A stretch of DNA of 10,185 nt. It comes from Fidelibacterota bacterium. GTDB taxonomy: Bacteria; Bipolaricaulota; Bipolaricaulia; UBA7950; UBA9294. The DNA lies in assembly GCA_024278395.1 (NCBI GenBank), contig JAJRTG010000076.1, positions 1 to 10,185 on the forward strand, in the 5' to 3' direction. The notes under the pieces are model-generated. The model saw nothing but the letters and a program-made list of their open reading frames with translations. It was not told the DNA's origin and searched no databases. The number at the start of each line of letters is the position of its first letter. Within the stretch, counting starts at the first letter, position 1. Shown in pieces: positions 1-5,559 of this stretch. The position numbers and the translations under genes were made by a program.

Positions 1-1
1 A

Positions 2-670
2 CTCACACTCCGCCCCGACCTGCATCTGGTCGTTCACCTGATGCTCGCCGGTCGGTTCGTCCTCTGTCGGAGCGACACCCGCCTGACCAAGGCGTCCGGG
101 CTGGTGGTCTCGTTCGCCGACGGGGAGGACCTGCGGCTGATCGAGAACGGCCCGATAAAGCTGGTGAAGGTCTACGTCGTCGCAGATCCCATGGATGTGG
201 AGGAGATCGCGCAGGCCGGGATCGAACCCCTCTCCCCGCAGTTCACGGTGGAGGCGTTGGCGGAGATGGTGAGGGGGCGCCGACGGCAGGCGAAGAAGCT
301 CCTCACCGACCAGCGGATAATCGCCGGGATCGGAAGCGCCTACGCGGACGAGATCCTGTTCGCCGCCAAGATCTCCCCGATCCGCTACGTGAACACCCTC
401 TCCGACGAGGAGATCTCCCGCCTGCACGCGGCGATCGTGGGAGTCCTGGGAAACGCGGTCCGAGAGATCCGCGCCCGCGTCGGCGAAACCCTGTTCACCG
501 ACGAGGTGCGGGACTTCCTCAAGGTCTACAAGCGGACCGGCGAGCCGTGCCCGGTCTGCGGAACCCCGATCCAGGAGATCCGCTACGCCCAGACCCGCAC
601 CTACTACTGCCCGAATTGCCAGTCGGGAGGTAAAACCCTCCCCGACCGGCGCAGTTGGATCACACGCTAG
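2..670 (+). CDS. Fpg/Nei family DNA glycosylase, 3' part (5' end outside window)
   Basis: This is a base-excision repair glycosylase/AP lyase that removes oxidised bases. The frame is open to the left edge, so the catalytic N-terminal proline is outside the window; 222 residues are visible. The helix-two-turn-helix DNA-binding region is clear (fragment residues about 97-125, LLTDQRIIAGIGSAYADEIL). It is followed by a C-terminal zinc finger with Cys at fragment residues 183, 186, 203 and 206 (CX2C-X16-CX2C) and the hairpin arginine in QTRTYYC. Where classical MutM has DPRRFG, this protein reads ENGPIKLVKVYVV, and it ends CQSGGKTLPDRR. From memory these two traits resemble a second Fpg/Nei clade common in actinobacteria rather than canonical MutM, so the exact substrate (8-oxoG, FapyG or oxidised pyrimidines) is uncertain. 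Ser replaces the usual Asn of the G-N-x-Y phosphate-contact motif. The stop overlaps the convergent gene's stop. Confidence 0.9.
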   Translation, partial: LTLRPDLHLVVHLMLAGRFVLCRSDTRLTKASGLVVSFADGEDLRLIENGPIKLVKVYVVADPMDVEEIAQAGIEPLSPQFTVEALAEMVRGRRRQAKKLLTDQRIIAGIGSAYADEILFAAKISPIRYVNTLSDEEISRLHAAIVGVLGNAVREIRARVGETLFTDEVRDFLKVYKRTGEPCPVCGTPIQEIRYAQTRTYYCPNCQSGGKTLPDRRSWITR

Positions 671-1242
671 CGGATGATCAGCCTGAACGAATAGTATCGT
701 ATCGTGCGGGCGCAGTCGTCCCCGGCCGCCTCGATCGCGAGGGTGAGGAGGAACGGCCCCTGATCGAGCACACCGGTGGAGACGGTGTAGCTCCCGTCGG
801 TCCTCGTGATCTCCGTCACCGGGATCACCGCCTCGAACAGGTCCCCACCCGGAGCGATGGTGATCACATCGGGGAGTGCCTCGGTCGAGGTGAGGTGCGA
901 TTCCGGTACAAGGGGGACCGTGTTTCCGTCCTGAAGGGTGATGGAACAGCGATCCCACAGCACGACGATCGCATCGGAGGAGACGTTGTGAAGCCAAATC
1001 GGAATCCTGCTCTCCACCGTGTTATCCCCGTCTATCGACGCCTTGAACGAGACATAGATCGTGTCGTCTTGGAAGATCCCCTTCTCCGAATAAACCGGCC
1101 CGAGCATCTCGAGCGTCTTCTGCGGCAGGCTCACCTGCGGCTGTGAAGCGGGCGCCGGCGCCGGCTGGTTCAGGGCCACCCCCCCGATCAACAGAGCCAC
1201 TAAGGCCACCCCGAAAATGATCCAGGTCGTGTTGCTGTCCAT
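667..1242 (-). CDS. Membrane-anchored extracytoplasmic protein of unknown function
   Basis: Family not recognised; 191 residues. An N-terminal hydrophobic segment (about residues 7-24, WIIFGVALVALLIGGVAL) follows a short polar start. A Pro/Ala-rich linker (NQPAPAPASQPQ) comes next, then a domain of alternating hydrophobic and polar stretches that looks all-beta. The layout suggests a signal anchor with the C-terminal domain outside the membrane. There is no lipobox cysteine. The patch IPIWLHNVSSDAIVVLWDRC followed by DG resembles Ig-like beta domains of small exported bacterial proteins, but this is only a resemblance. I chose the ATG at 1242 because GAGGGGTGG sits five bases upstream; the in-frame GTG at 1251 would have that motif too close. 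The gene is convergent with the glycosylase gene, and the two TAG stops share CTAG (667-670). No convincing promoter was found upstream. Confidence 0.75.
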   Translation of the reverse strand: MDSNTTWIIFGVALVALLIGGVALNQPAPAPASQPQVSLPQKTLEMLGPVYSEKGIFQDDTIYVSFKASIDGDNTVESRIPIWLHNVSSDAIVVLWDRCSITLQDGNTVPLVPESHLTSTEALPDVITIAPGGDLFEAVIPVTEITRTDGSYTVSTGVLDQGPFLLTLAIEAAGDDCARTIRYYSFRLIIR

Positions 1243-1346
1243 AGGTTCCACCCCTCATCTTTTGTTAGAGACTGCTTGCTAATTGCCGTCTGCATTCATC
1301 CTCTCACAATCGGGAAGTGACGAAACTATCGCCTGCCCCTCCGTTA

Positions 1347-1362
1347 TGTGACATTTATCACC
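1347..1362. promoter_or_regulatory. Putative Crp/Fnr- or Rex-type operator
   Basis: TGTGACATTTATCACC has half-sites TGTGA and TCACc separated by 6 bp. This is nine of ten positions of the CRP consensus TGTGA-N6-TCACA. Rex (the NADH/NAD+ sensor) uses the same half-sites and spacing, so the sequence alone does not decide between them. It lies about 88 bp upstream of the AGGAGG of the ferredoxin/oxidoreductase operon and about 105 bp upstream of the divergent gene's start, so it could control either. No matching regulator gene is in the window. Confidence 0.45.
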
Positions 1363-1421
1363 GAAATGAATCGGCCAAACACGGTCACATTCAACGGGAA
1401 AGAGAAGAGCCAGCTCCTGCT

Positions 1422-1437
1422 TTGCGCGCCCGCGCAA
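1422..1437. repeat. GC-rich inverted repeat just upstream of the ferredoxin gene
   Basis: TTGCGCGCCCGCGCAA is a perfect 7-bp inverted repeat around a central CC. It abuts, and by two A residues overlaps, the Shine-Dalgarno AAGGAGGTG (1436-1444). It could be a protein-binding operator or an mRNA hairpin limiting ribosome access. There is no T-run after it, so it is not a terminator. Confidence 0.5.
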
Positions 1438-1449
1438 GGAGGTGCTATC

Positions 1450-1893
1450 ATGCCGGAGAAATCAAGGGGGGAAGGGATGGCAAAGCGGATCTCCGTGATC
1501 GATGTGGAGAGGTGCGTTGGATGCGAGTCGTGCATGTTCGCGTGCACGCGGCGCTTCGGATCAGGGGGGACGGGGGACGCCCGCATCGCGGTCCGCTCCG
1601 TAGGGGGGATCAGGCGCGGGTTCGTAGTGGTCGTCTGTCGGGCATGCTCCGACCCGCCGTGCGCGCGCGTCTGCCCGACCGCCGCCCTCACCGTGCGGGA
1701 GGGCGGCGGGGTCGTGTTCCATCCGGACGAGTGCCTGGGCTGTGGGAACTGCGTCGACGCCTGCCCGTACGGCGCCGTGTTCTGGGACGATGTGGCGGGA
1801 AAGCCGCAGATCTGCGTCTACTGCGGGATATGCGCCCAGTACTGTCCCTACGATGTCATCGCGCTGGAGGAGGTTCCGAATGGTAACGGGTGA
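1450..1893 (+). CDS. Four-cluster [4Fe-4S] ferredoxin, AOR partner (AorA/YdhY-like)
   Basis: This is an electron-transfer polyferredoxin, presumably cytoplasmic, serving the oxidoreductase encoded directly downstream. The 147 residues carry 16 Cys in four cluster motifs: C22/25/28/32 (CX2CX2CX3C), C63/66/71/75 (CX2CX4CX3CP), C95/98/101/105 and C122/125/128/132 (both CX2CX2CX3CP). This is the arrangement of DMSO-reductase beta-like subunits and of AorA-type subunits paired with tungsten aldehyde oxidoreductases. There is no signal peptide and no membrane helix. Start choice: the ATG at 1450 has a perfect AAGGAGGTG five bases upstream. The in-frame ATG at 1477 (MAKRISVID) has a weaker AAGGGGGG and gives a more typical N-terminus, so either may be used. 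The 3' end overlaps the next gene by 14 nt, pointing to translational coupling and a 1:1 complex. Confidence 0.9.
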   Translation: MPEKSRGEGMAKRISVIDVERCVGCESCMFACTRRFGSGGTGDARIAVRSVGGIRRGFVVVVCRACSDPPCARVCPTAALTVREGGGVVFHPDECLGCGNCVDACPYGAVFWDDVAGKPQICVYCGICAQYCPYDVIALEEVPNGNG

Positions 1894-3625
1894 TCCGCTC
1901 CACCGGGTGCTCACGATCGATCTCTCCCGCCGCCGCTTTCACGTTGAGGAACGACCGGAGCTGTTCGCCGCCGGGCTCGGGGGGACCGGGGTGGGGATCC
2001 GCCTGTTGCAGGAGCTCTGCCCTCCGGGAGCCGATCCGCTCGGGCCGGACAACCCGATCATCCTCGCGGTCGGACCGCTGGTTGGGCTGTATCCCCTCGC
2101 CTCGAAGACGGTGGCGCTGTTCAAATCGCCCCATACCGGGAACCTGGGGGAGGGGCACGCCGGCGGGCGCAGCGCGGTGTCGATCCGCATGGCCGGCTAC
2201 GGGGCGATCGTCATCCAGGGAGCGAGCAGCCGGCCGGTGTACCTGGTGATCGAGGACGACCGCGTCCGGTTCCGCGATGCCTCCGCCCTGTGGGGTCTGT
2301 CCAGCGGCTCCACGGTGGGGAGCGTGATCCGCGAGCGGGAGACCGGATCAGGATACCGCTCGATCATGCGCATCGGTCCGGCCGGGGAGAAGCGGGTCTC
2401 CTACGCCTGCGTGATCGTCGATACCTACCGCCACTTCGGCCGACTCGGGCTGGGGGCGGTGTTCGGGAGCAAGAACCTCAAGGCGATCGTCGTCATCGGG
2501 AAGCGGACCCTGCCCACAGCCGATCCGCGAGGATATAGGAAGGTCTACGACGAGATATTCCACGCCGCCACCGCCTCACCGCTGATGAAGAAGTATCACG
2601 AGCTGGGGACACCGATGAACGTGCTCCCGCTCAACGAGCTCGGCGCTCTGCCCACGCGCAACCTGAAACAGGCGCGGTTCGAGGGAGCGCAGGAGATCTC
2701 CGGGGAGCGGTTGGCCGAGACCGTGCTCGGCCGCAGGCTCGCCTGCGCCCACTGCCCGGTGGCGTGCATCCACCTCGCCGCCCTGCGCGTCCCTCATCCC
2801 AAGGAGCCTTACTTCTACAAGACGTCGATGGTCGGCTACGATTACGAACCGATCTACTCCCTGGGGAGCATGCTCGGGATCTCCTCTCCCACCGGCCTGC
2901 TCGAACTGATGGAGGAAGTGGAATCCCAGGGGCTCGACGCGATGAGCACCGGGGTGGTCCTCGCCTGGGCGACCGAGGTGCTGGAAAGAGGGCTCATCAC
3001 GACTAAGGAGACCGACGGGATCGCGCTCTCGTTCGGGGACTACCGGGGCTATATCGGAGCCACGCGCCGCATCGTGACCCAGCCGAACGAGTTCTACCGC
3101 GCCCTGGCCAACGGGGCCGAGCACGCCGCCTCGGGCTACGGCGGGCTCGACTTCGCCCTGACATTCGGGGGAAACGAGATGCCGGGCTACCACACCGGCC
3201 CAGGAGCCGCCCTCACCTTCCTCGCCGGAGCGCGACACAGCCACCTGGACAGCGCCGGCTACAGCGTCGACCAGAAGGCGGCGGCGGGCGGTGATACCCT
3301 CTCCCCGGACGCGCTCGCGGATCGCCTGCTTGGGGAGGAGCGCTGGCGCCAGGTCCTCTCCAGCCTCGTTGTCTGCTTCTTCTCCCGCGGAATCTATACG
3401 CCGCAGGTGGTTACCGACGCGTTGCGCCCCTTGGGAATCGAGCTTGATGCGGACGCGCTGAAGGAGTTCGGCCGCGACGTGCTGGCAAGGAAACACGCGT
3501 TCAAGGCACGCGAGGGGTTCGATGTAACGCAGGTGCGAATCCCACGCCGGATCCTGGAGACTCCCACCCCGCTCGGACGGATAGAAGAGTCATACCTGAG
3601 AAAGGCGCTGAAGAAATTCGAATAG
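1880..3625 (+). CDS. Aldehyde:ferredoxin oxidoreductase family protein (W/Mo-pterin enzyme)
   Basis: AOR family enzymes oxidise aldehydes to acids, or carry out related reactions, using a bis-pterin tungsten (or Mo) centre and one [4Fe-4S] cluster. The protein has 581 residues, slightly short for the family (about 600-620). Family signatures are AGYGAIVIQGAS (105-116), LGAVFGSKNLKAIVV (191-205) and the cluster ligands C289/C292/C296 (CAHCPVAC) with a late C499. These match the Pyrococcus AOR pattern C288/C291/C295/C494 as I recall it. ESQGLD-MSTG (348-358) is the first pterin motif with E for D. The second (usually DxxGLC) is degenerate, SSLVVC at 494-499. H453/H455 and DYE (321-323) fall near the active-site His and EYE motif. 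The ATG at 1880 follows GGAGGAGG at good spacing and overlaps the ferredoxin stop. Physiological substrate unknown; the weak motif suggests a divergent subfamily rather than classical AOR. Confidence 0.9.
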   Translation: MVTGDPLHRVLTIDLSRRRFHVEERPELFAAGLGGTGVGIRLLQELCPPGADPLGPDNPIILAVGPLVGLYPLASKTVALFKSPHTGNLGEGHAGGRSAVSIRMAGYGAIVIQGASSRPVYLVIEDDRVRFRDASALWGLSSGSTVGSVIRERETGSGYRSIMRIGPAGEKRVSYACVIVDTYRHFGRLGLGAVFGSKNLKAIVVIGKRTLPTADPRGYRKVYDEIFHAATASPLMKKYHELGTPMNVLPLNELGALPTRNLKQARFEGAQEISGERLAETVLGRRLACAHCPVACIHLAALRVPHPKEPYFYKTSMVGYDYEPIYSLGSMLGISSPTGLLELMEEVESQGLDAMSTGVVLAWATEVLERGLITTKETDGIALSFGDYRGYIGATRRIVTQPNEFYRALANGAEHAASGYGGLDFALTFGGNEMPGYHTGPGAALTFLAGARHSHLDSAGYSVDQKAAAGGDTLSPDALADRLLGEERWRQVLSSLVVCFFSRGIYTPQVVTDALRPLGIELDADALKEFGRDVLARKHAFKAREGFDVTQVRIPRRILETPTPLGRIEESYLRKALKKFE

Positions 3626-3653
3626 ACCGTTGCCCCGCCTGGCGATGCACGGA

Positions 3654-3809
3654 TCAAGGGTTCCACTTGCGCAGGAAGCGGAAGAACTTCCACCCCGCGT
3701 AAATGGCAAGACCGAGGAAAGCAACGATGATGAGAAGCTGGAGGACGGAGATTAGATCAACCCACCACGGTGCCACACACCCATTCGCAACAACGTGAGT
3801 CGTTCCCAT
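3654..3809 (-). CDS. Small single-pass membrane protein (51 aa), tRNA-linked
   Basis: This short gene is easily missed. Translation from the ATG at 3809 gives 51 residues and ends at TGA (3654-3656). The N-terminal stretch (MGTTHVVANGC) is followed by a Trp-containing interface (VAPWW), one strong hydrophobic helix (about residues 17-38, DLISVLQLLIIVAFLGLAIYAG) and a basic aromatic tail (WKFFRFLRKWNP). By the positive-inside rule the C-terminus should be cytoplasmic. AGAAGG lies five bases before the ATG. It begins 31 bp downstream of tRNA-Thr on the same strand with no separate promoter visible, so it may share the tRNA transcript. A GTG at residue 12 is an alternative start. It is convergent with the oxidoreductase gene, 28 bp apart. 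Function not recognised; coding status rests on the SD, the coherent membrane topology and the good fit to the gap. Confidence 0.6.
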   Translation of the reverse strand: MGTTHVVANGCVAPWWVDLISVLQLLIIVAFLGLAIYAGWKFFRFLRKWNP

Positions 3810-3839
3810 TTAGGCCTTCTGTAAAACGAGATCGGCTTG

Positions 3840-3911
3840 AGCCGGCGAGAGGAGTTGAACCTCCGACCCACGGTTTACGAAACCGTTGCTCTACCACTGA
3901 GCTACGCCGGC
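3840..3911 (-). tRNA. tRNA-Thr (anticodon CGT)
   Basis: A full cloverleaf can be drawn on the minus strand. The acceptor stem is GCCGGCG/CGCCGGC and the D stem GCTC/GAGC. The anticodon stem ACGGT/ACCGT encloses the loop TTCGTAA (anticodon CGT, decoding ACG). The T arm is GGAGG-TTCAACT-CCTCT with one G-T pair. The discriminator is T and the 3' CCA is not encoded, so it must be added after transcription. No integrated element or repeated tRNA end is seen beside it. Confidence 0.96.
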
Positions 3912-3913
3912 GA

Positions 3914-3929
3914 TATAATCAAAATTATA
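3914..3929. repeat. Palindrome made of two opposing -10 boxes
   Basis: TATAATCAAAATTATA is a perfect inverted repeat with a 4-bp centre; each arm reads TATAAT on its own strand. The minus-strand arm is the tRNA-Thr -10. The plus-strand arm (3914-3919) could serve rqcH, whose ATG is 45 bp further on, but no good -35 is seen at 16-18 bp: the spot falls inside the tRNA gene, and TTGCTC at 3886 is 22 bp away. If both are used, polymerase binding would be mutually exclusive. Confidence 0.55.
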
Positions 3930-3952
3930 GCGACCCCAATTCACCCCATCAA
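3924..3952 (-). promoter_or_regulatory. Promoter of tRNA-Thr
   Basis: On the minus strand, a -35 TTGATG (3947-3952) and a perfect -10 TATAAT (3924-3929) are 17 bp apart. The -10 box ends 12 nt before the mature tRNA 5' end, so a leader of about five nt is expected. The -35 box lies just before the Shine-Dalgarno of the divergent rqcH gene. Confidence 0.8.
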
Positions 3953-3963
3953 CCGGAGGGACC

Positions 3964-5232
3964 ATGGACGGCCTGGCGATCGCCGCTGCACTCACCGAGA
4001 TCGAACGCAACGCCATCGGAGGGACCATCCGTACGATTTACCAACCGGATCGGTGGACGTTCGTCATCCACCTGTTCGCCGGACGGGAGCTACGGCTTCT
4101 CATCTCCCCGCGTCGGGCGCGGATCCAGTTGACCGGTCTCGATCTTCCCCATCCCCAGACGCCGTCTCCGCTCACCATGCTCCTGCGCAAGCACCTGCGC
4201 GGCGGGAGGATCACCGCGGTGGAGCAGGAGGGCTGGGAGCGCGTCGTGCGCCTCGCGATAACCCGCCGCAGCCCGGCCGGCAAGACCGATCTCACGCTCA
4301 TCGCCGAGCTCATCGGGGTCAGGGGGAATCTGATCCTGGTGCGGGAAGGGCGTGTCATCGCAGCCCTGCGGCCGGATCCCCGCGCCCAACCGGGAGGGGT
4401 CTACCGCCCCCTGCCGCGGCAGGAGAAGCTCGACCCGCGGGAGGTGACCGCGCGCCTCCTTCCCGGAGTCCTGATGACGGACGACCCGGTCCGGGCGCTT
4501 GTGAAGGGAATCGACGGAATGGGGAAAGGTACCGCGCGGGTGATCGTCTCCCAGGGGAGCGGGCCGGAGGGGCTCGCCTCCCGCATCTCGGAGATCCTCT
4601 CCTATGTGGACCGGCCGGTCGGATGCTATGATCCTAAGGAGAAGAGAGCGTACTTCTTCCCGGTGGACTCCTGCGATGTCATCGAGAGCTTCTCCGCGGC
4701 GCTCGACCGAGAGTACGAAGAAGAACACACGGGTGAGCACCGCGACTCGGAGAAGCGGAACCTCCGCCTCGGGCTCGAACGGGCATTGGCGAAGCGCAAG
4801 CGGACCCTTGCAAAGCTCCACCGCTGGCTGGAGGAGGCGGAATCCGAAGGGACCCTCCGCCGCTACGCCGACCTCATCATGATCCACCTGAACGATATGG
4901 CTCGTGGGATGGCCCGAGCGGAACTCCTCGACCTGGAGAGCGGGACCCAGGTGGAGGTCCCGCTCGACCCGCGGCTCGGGCCGGTCGAAAACGCCCAGGC
5001 TCTGTACGAGCGGGCGAAGCGGCTGCACCGCGGCCGCCCGCGCGTCGAGGCGCGGAAGCGGCGCTTGGAGAGGGAGATCGCGATCCTGGAAGCCGGACTC
5101 GCCGCGCTCTCCGCCGGTGGGGTCCCGTCCGAGGAGGCGCTTGCCCTCCTCCCGACAGCGCCCAGGCAGAACGCAAGACGGACTGTGCCCATCGCCACTC
5201 GGACCTACCGGATCGACGGATACCTCATATAG
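3964..5232 (+). CDS. rqcH: RqcH (NFACT/Rqc2-family), N-terminal portion ending at in-frame TAG
   Basis: RqcH binds stalled 50S subunits carrying peptidyl-tRNA and directs C-terminal alanine tailing of the nascent chain for degradation. The 422 residues cover NFACT-N (about 1-165; MLLRKHLRGG at 72-81, ELIGVRGNLILV at 115-126), the helix-hairpin-helix region (about 170-215; GIDGMGKGTARVI), a coiled-coil middle domain (about 250-385, with LDPRLGPVENAQALYERAKR at 334-353), and only the first strand of NFACT-R (TYRIDGYLI). The conserved Asp-Arg pair needed for tailing in Bacillus (D97/R98) appears here as E92-R93. Start: ATG with GGAGGG three bases upstream. The reading frame then meets TAG at 5230-5232, and the next codons continue the same protein (VGKSALQND) without any shift. 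The normal family length (about 530-570 residues) is restored if the TAG is read as sense. Confidence 0.9.
   Translation: MDGLAIAAALTEIERNAIGGTIRTIYQPDRWTFVIHLFAGRELRLLISPRRARIQLTGLDLPHPQTPSPLTMLLRKHLRGGRITAVEQEGWERVVRLAITRRSPAGKTDLTLIAELIGVRGNLILVREGRVIAALRPDPRAQPGGVYRPLPRQEKLDPREVTARLLPGVLMTDDPVRALVKGIDGMGKGTARVIVSQGSGPEGLASRISEILSYVDRPVGCYDPKEKRAYFFPVDSCDVIESFSAALDREYEEEHTGEHRDSEKRNLRLGLERALAKRKRTLAKLHRWLEEAESEGTLRRYADLIMIHLNDMARGMARAELLDLESGTQVEVPLDPRLGPVENAQALYERAKRLHRGRPRVEARKRRLEREIAILEAGLAALSAGGVPSEEALALLPTAPRQNARRTVPIATRTYRIDGYLI
5230..5232 (+). other. rqcH: In-frame amber codon interrupting rqcH
   Basis: The reading is TAC CTC ATA TAG GTG GGG AAG: Y-L-I-stop-V-G-K. In the family this spot usually reads like I-(Y/L)-VG(R/K)N, so one base change from TAT or TAC would give TAG. 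TAG is the ordinary stop of at least five other genes in this window, so genome-wide recoding is unlikely. Possible explanations are a nonsense mutation, a sequencing or assembly error, readthrough, or restart at the adjoining GTG. Confidence 0.85.
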
Positions 5233-5547
5233 GTGGGGAAGAGCGCCCTGCAGAACGATTCCCTGCTCAAGCGAGCGCGCCCGGACGACCTGTGGTTTCA
5301 CGTCAAGGGCCTCCCCGGCGCCCATGTGATCGTGCACCGCCGCGGGAAGGAGGAGATCCCACAGGGGGTGATCGAGGCGGCGGCGCGGCTGGCGGCCGGG
5401 TTCTCCAAGGGGAAGGACGAGTCCAAGGTGGAGGTGAGCTACACGCAAGCAAAATACGTGCGCAAGCCGAAGGGAGCCCCCCCGGGGTTAGTCGTCCTCA
5501 CCCGCGAGGAGACCGTCACTGTTGCACCGAACCGGCAAACCGAGTAA
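5233..5547 (+). CDS. rqcH: RqcH NFACT-R domain, separated from the rest by TAG
   Basis: The 104 residues form most of the NFACT-R (DUF814) domain: VGKSALQNDSLLKRARPDDL, then WFHVKGLPGAHVIVH and YTQAKYVRKPKGAPPGLVVL. These correspond to the family pattern VGRNxxQND...DDxWxHxKxxPGSHVxI...VRKPKGxxPGxV. NFACT-R is the conserved C-terminal nucleic-acid/ribosome-contact domain of RqcH. The piece is in the same frame as the upstream part, with only one stop codon between them. The first codon after the stop is GTG, so termination-reinitiation could make it as a separate polypeptide, but there is no Shine-Dalgarno at a suitable distance. Its codon use is like the upstream part and shows no further lesion, so any inactivation is recent or the domain is still expressed. 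It ends 12 bp before the protease gene. Confidence 0.8.
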   Translation: MGKSALQNDSLLKRARPDDLWFHVKGLPGAHVIVHRRGKEEIPQGVIEAAARLAAGFSKGKDESKVEVSYTQAKYVRKPKGAPPGLVVLTREETVTVAPNRQTE

Positions 5548-5559
5548 TTTAGGGGCATC

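Noticed and set aside
1284..1312. Possible plus-strand promoter (TTGCCG, 16 bp, CACAAT) upstream of the ferredoxin operon
   Set aside because: A weak match in a region with no supporting feature; kept only as a possibility.
2576..3496. 306-codon minus-strand frame opposite the oxidoreductase
   Set aside because: Antisense to conserved AOR motifs, with composition typical of shadow frames.
3833..3844. CGGC-TTGA-GCCG hairpin after the tRNA 3' end (minus strand), followed by TTTT seven bases on
   Set aside because: Only a 4-bp stem that competes with the acceptor stem, and a short, distant T-run. Too weak to call a terminator.
3840..3911. tRNA-Thr as an attachment site for an integrated element
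   Set aside because: No integrase, no repeated tRNA 3' end and no composition shift on either side.
5230..5232. TAG as pyrrolysine or a reassigned codon
   Set aside because: TAG ends fpg, the 667-1242 gene, the AOR gene, the M50 protease, clpP and the S9 peptidase here. RqcH is not a known pyrrolysine protein and no nearby structure suggests recoding.
4090..5448. Long open frame (452 codons) on the minus strand opposite rqcH
   Set aside because: It lies antisense to a clearly conserved protein. Its translation is Arg/Gly/Pro/Leu-rich without domains, as expected for a shadow frame in high-GC DNA.
5519..5550. Possible promoter before the M50 protease (TTGCAC, 17 bp, TAATTT)
   Set aside because: Both boxes match poorly (about three of six each), and the gene lies 12 bp behind rqcH, so co-transcription is simpler.
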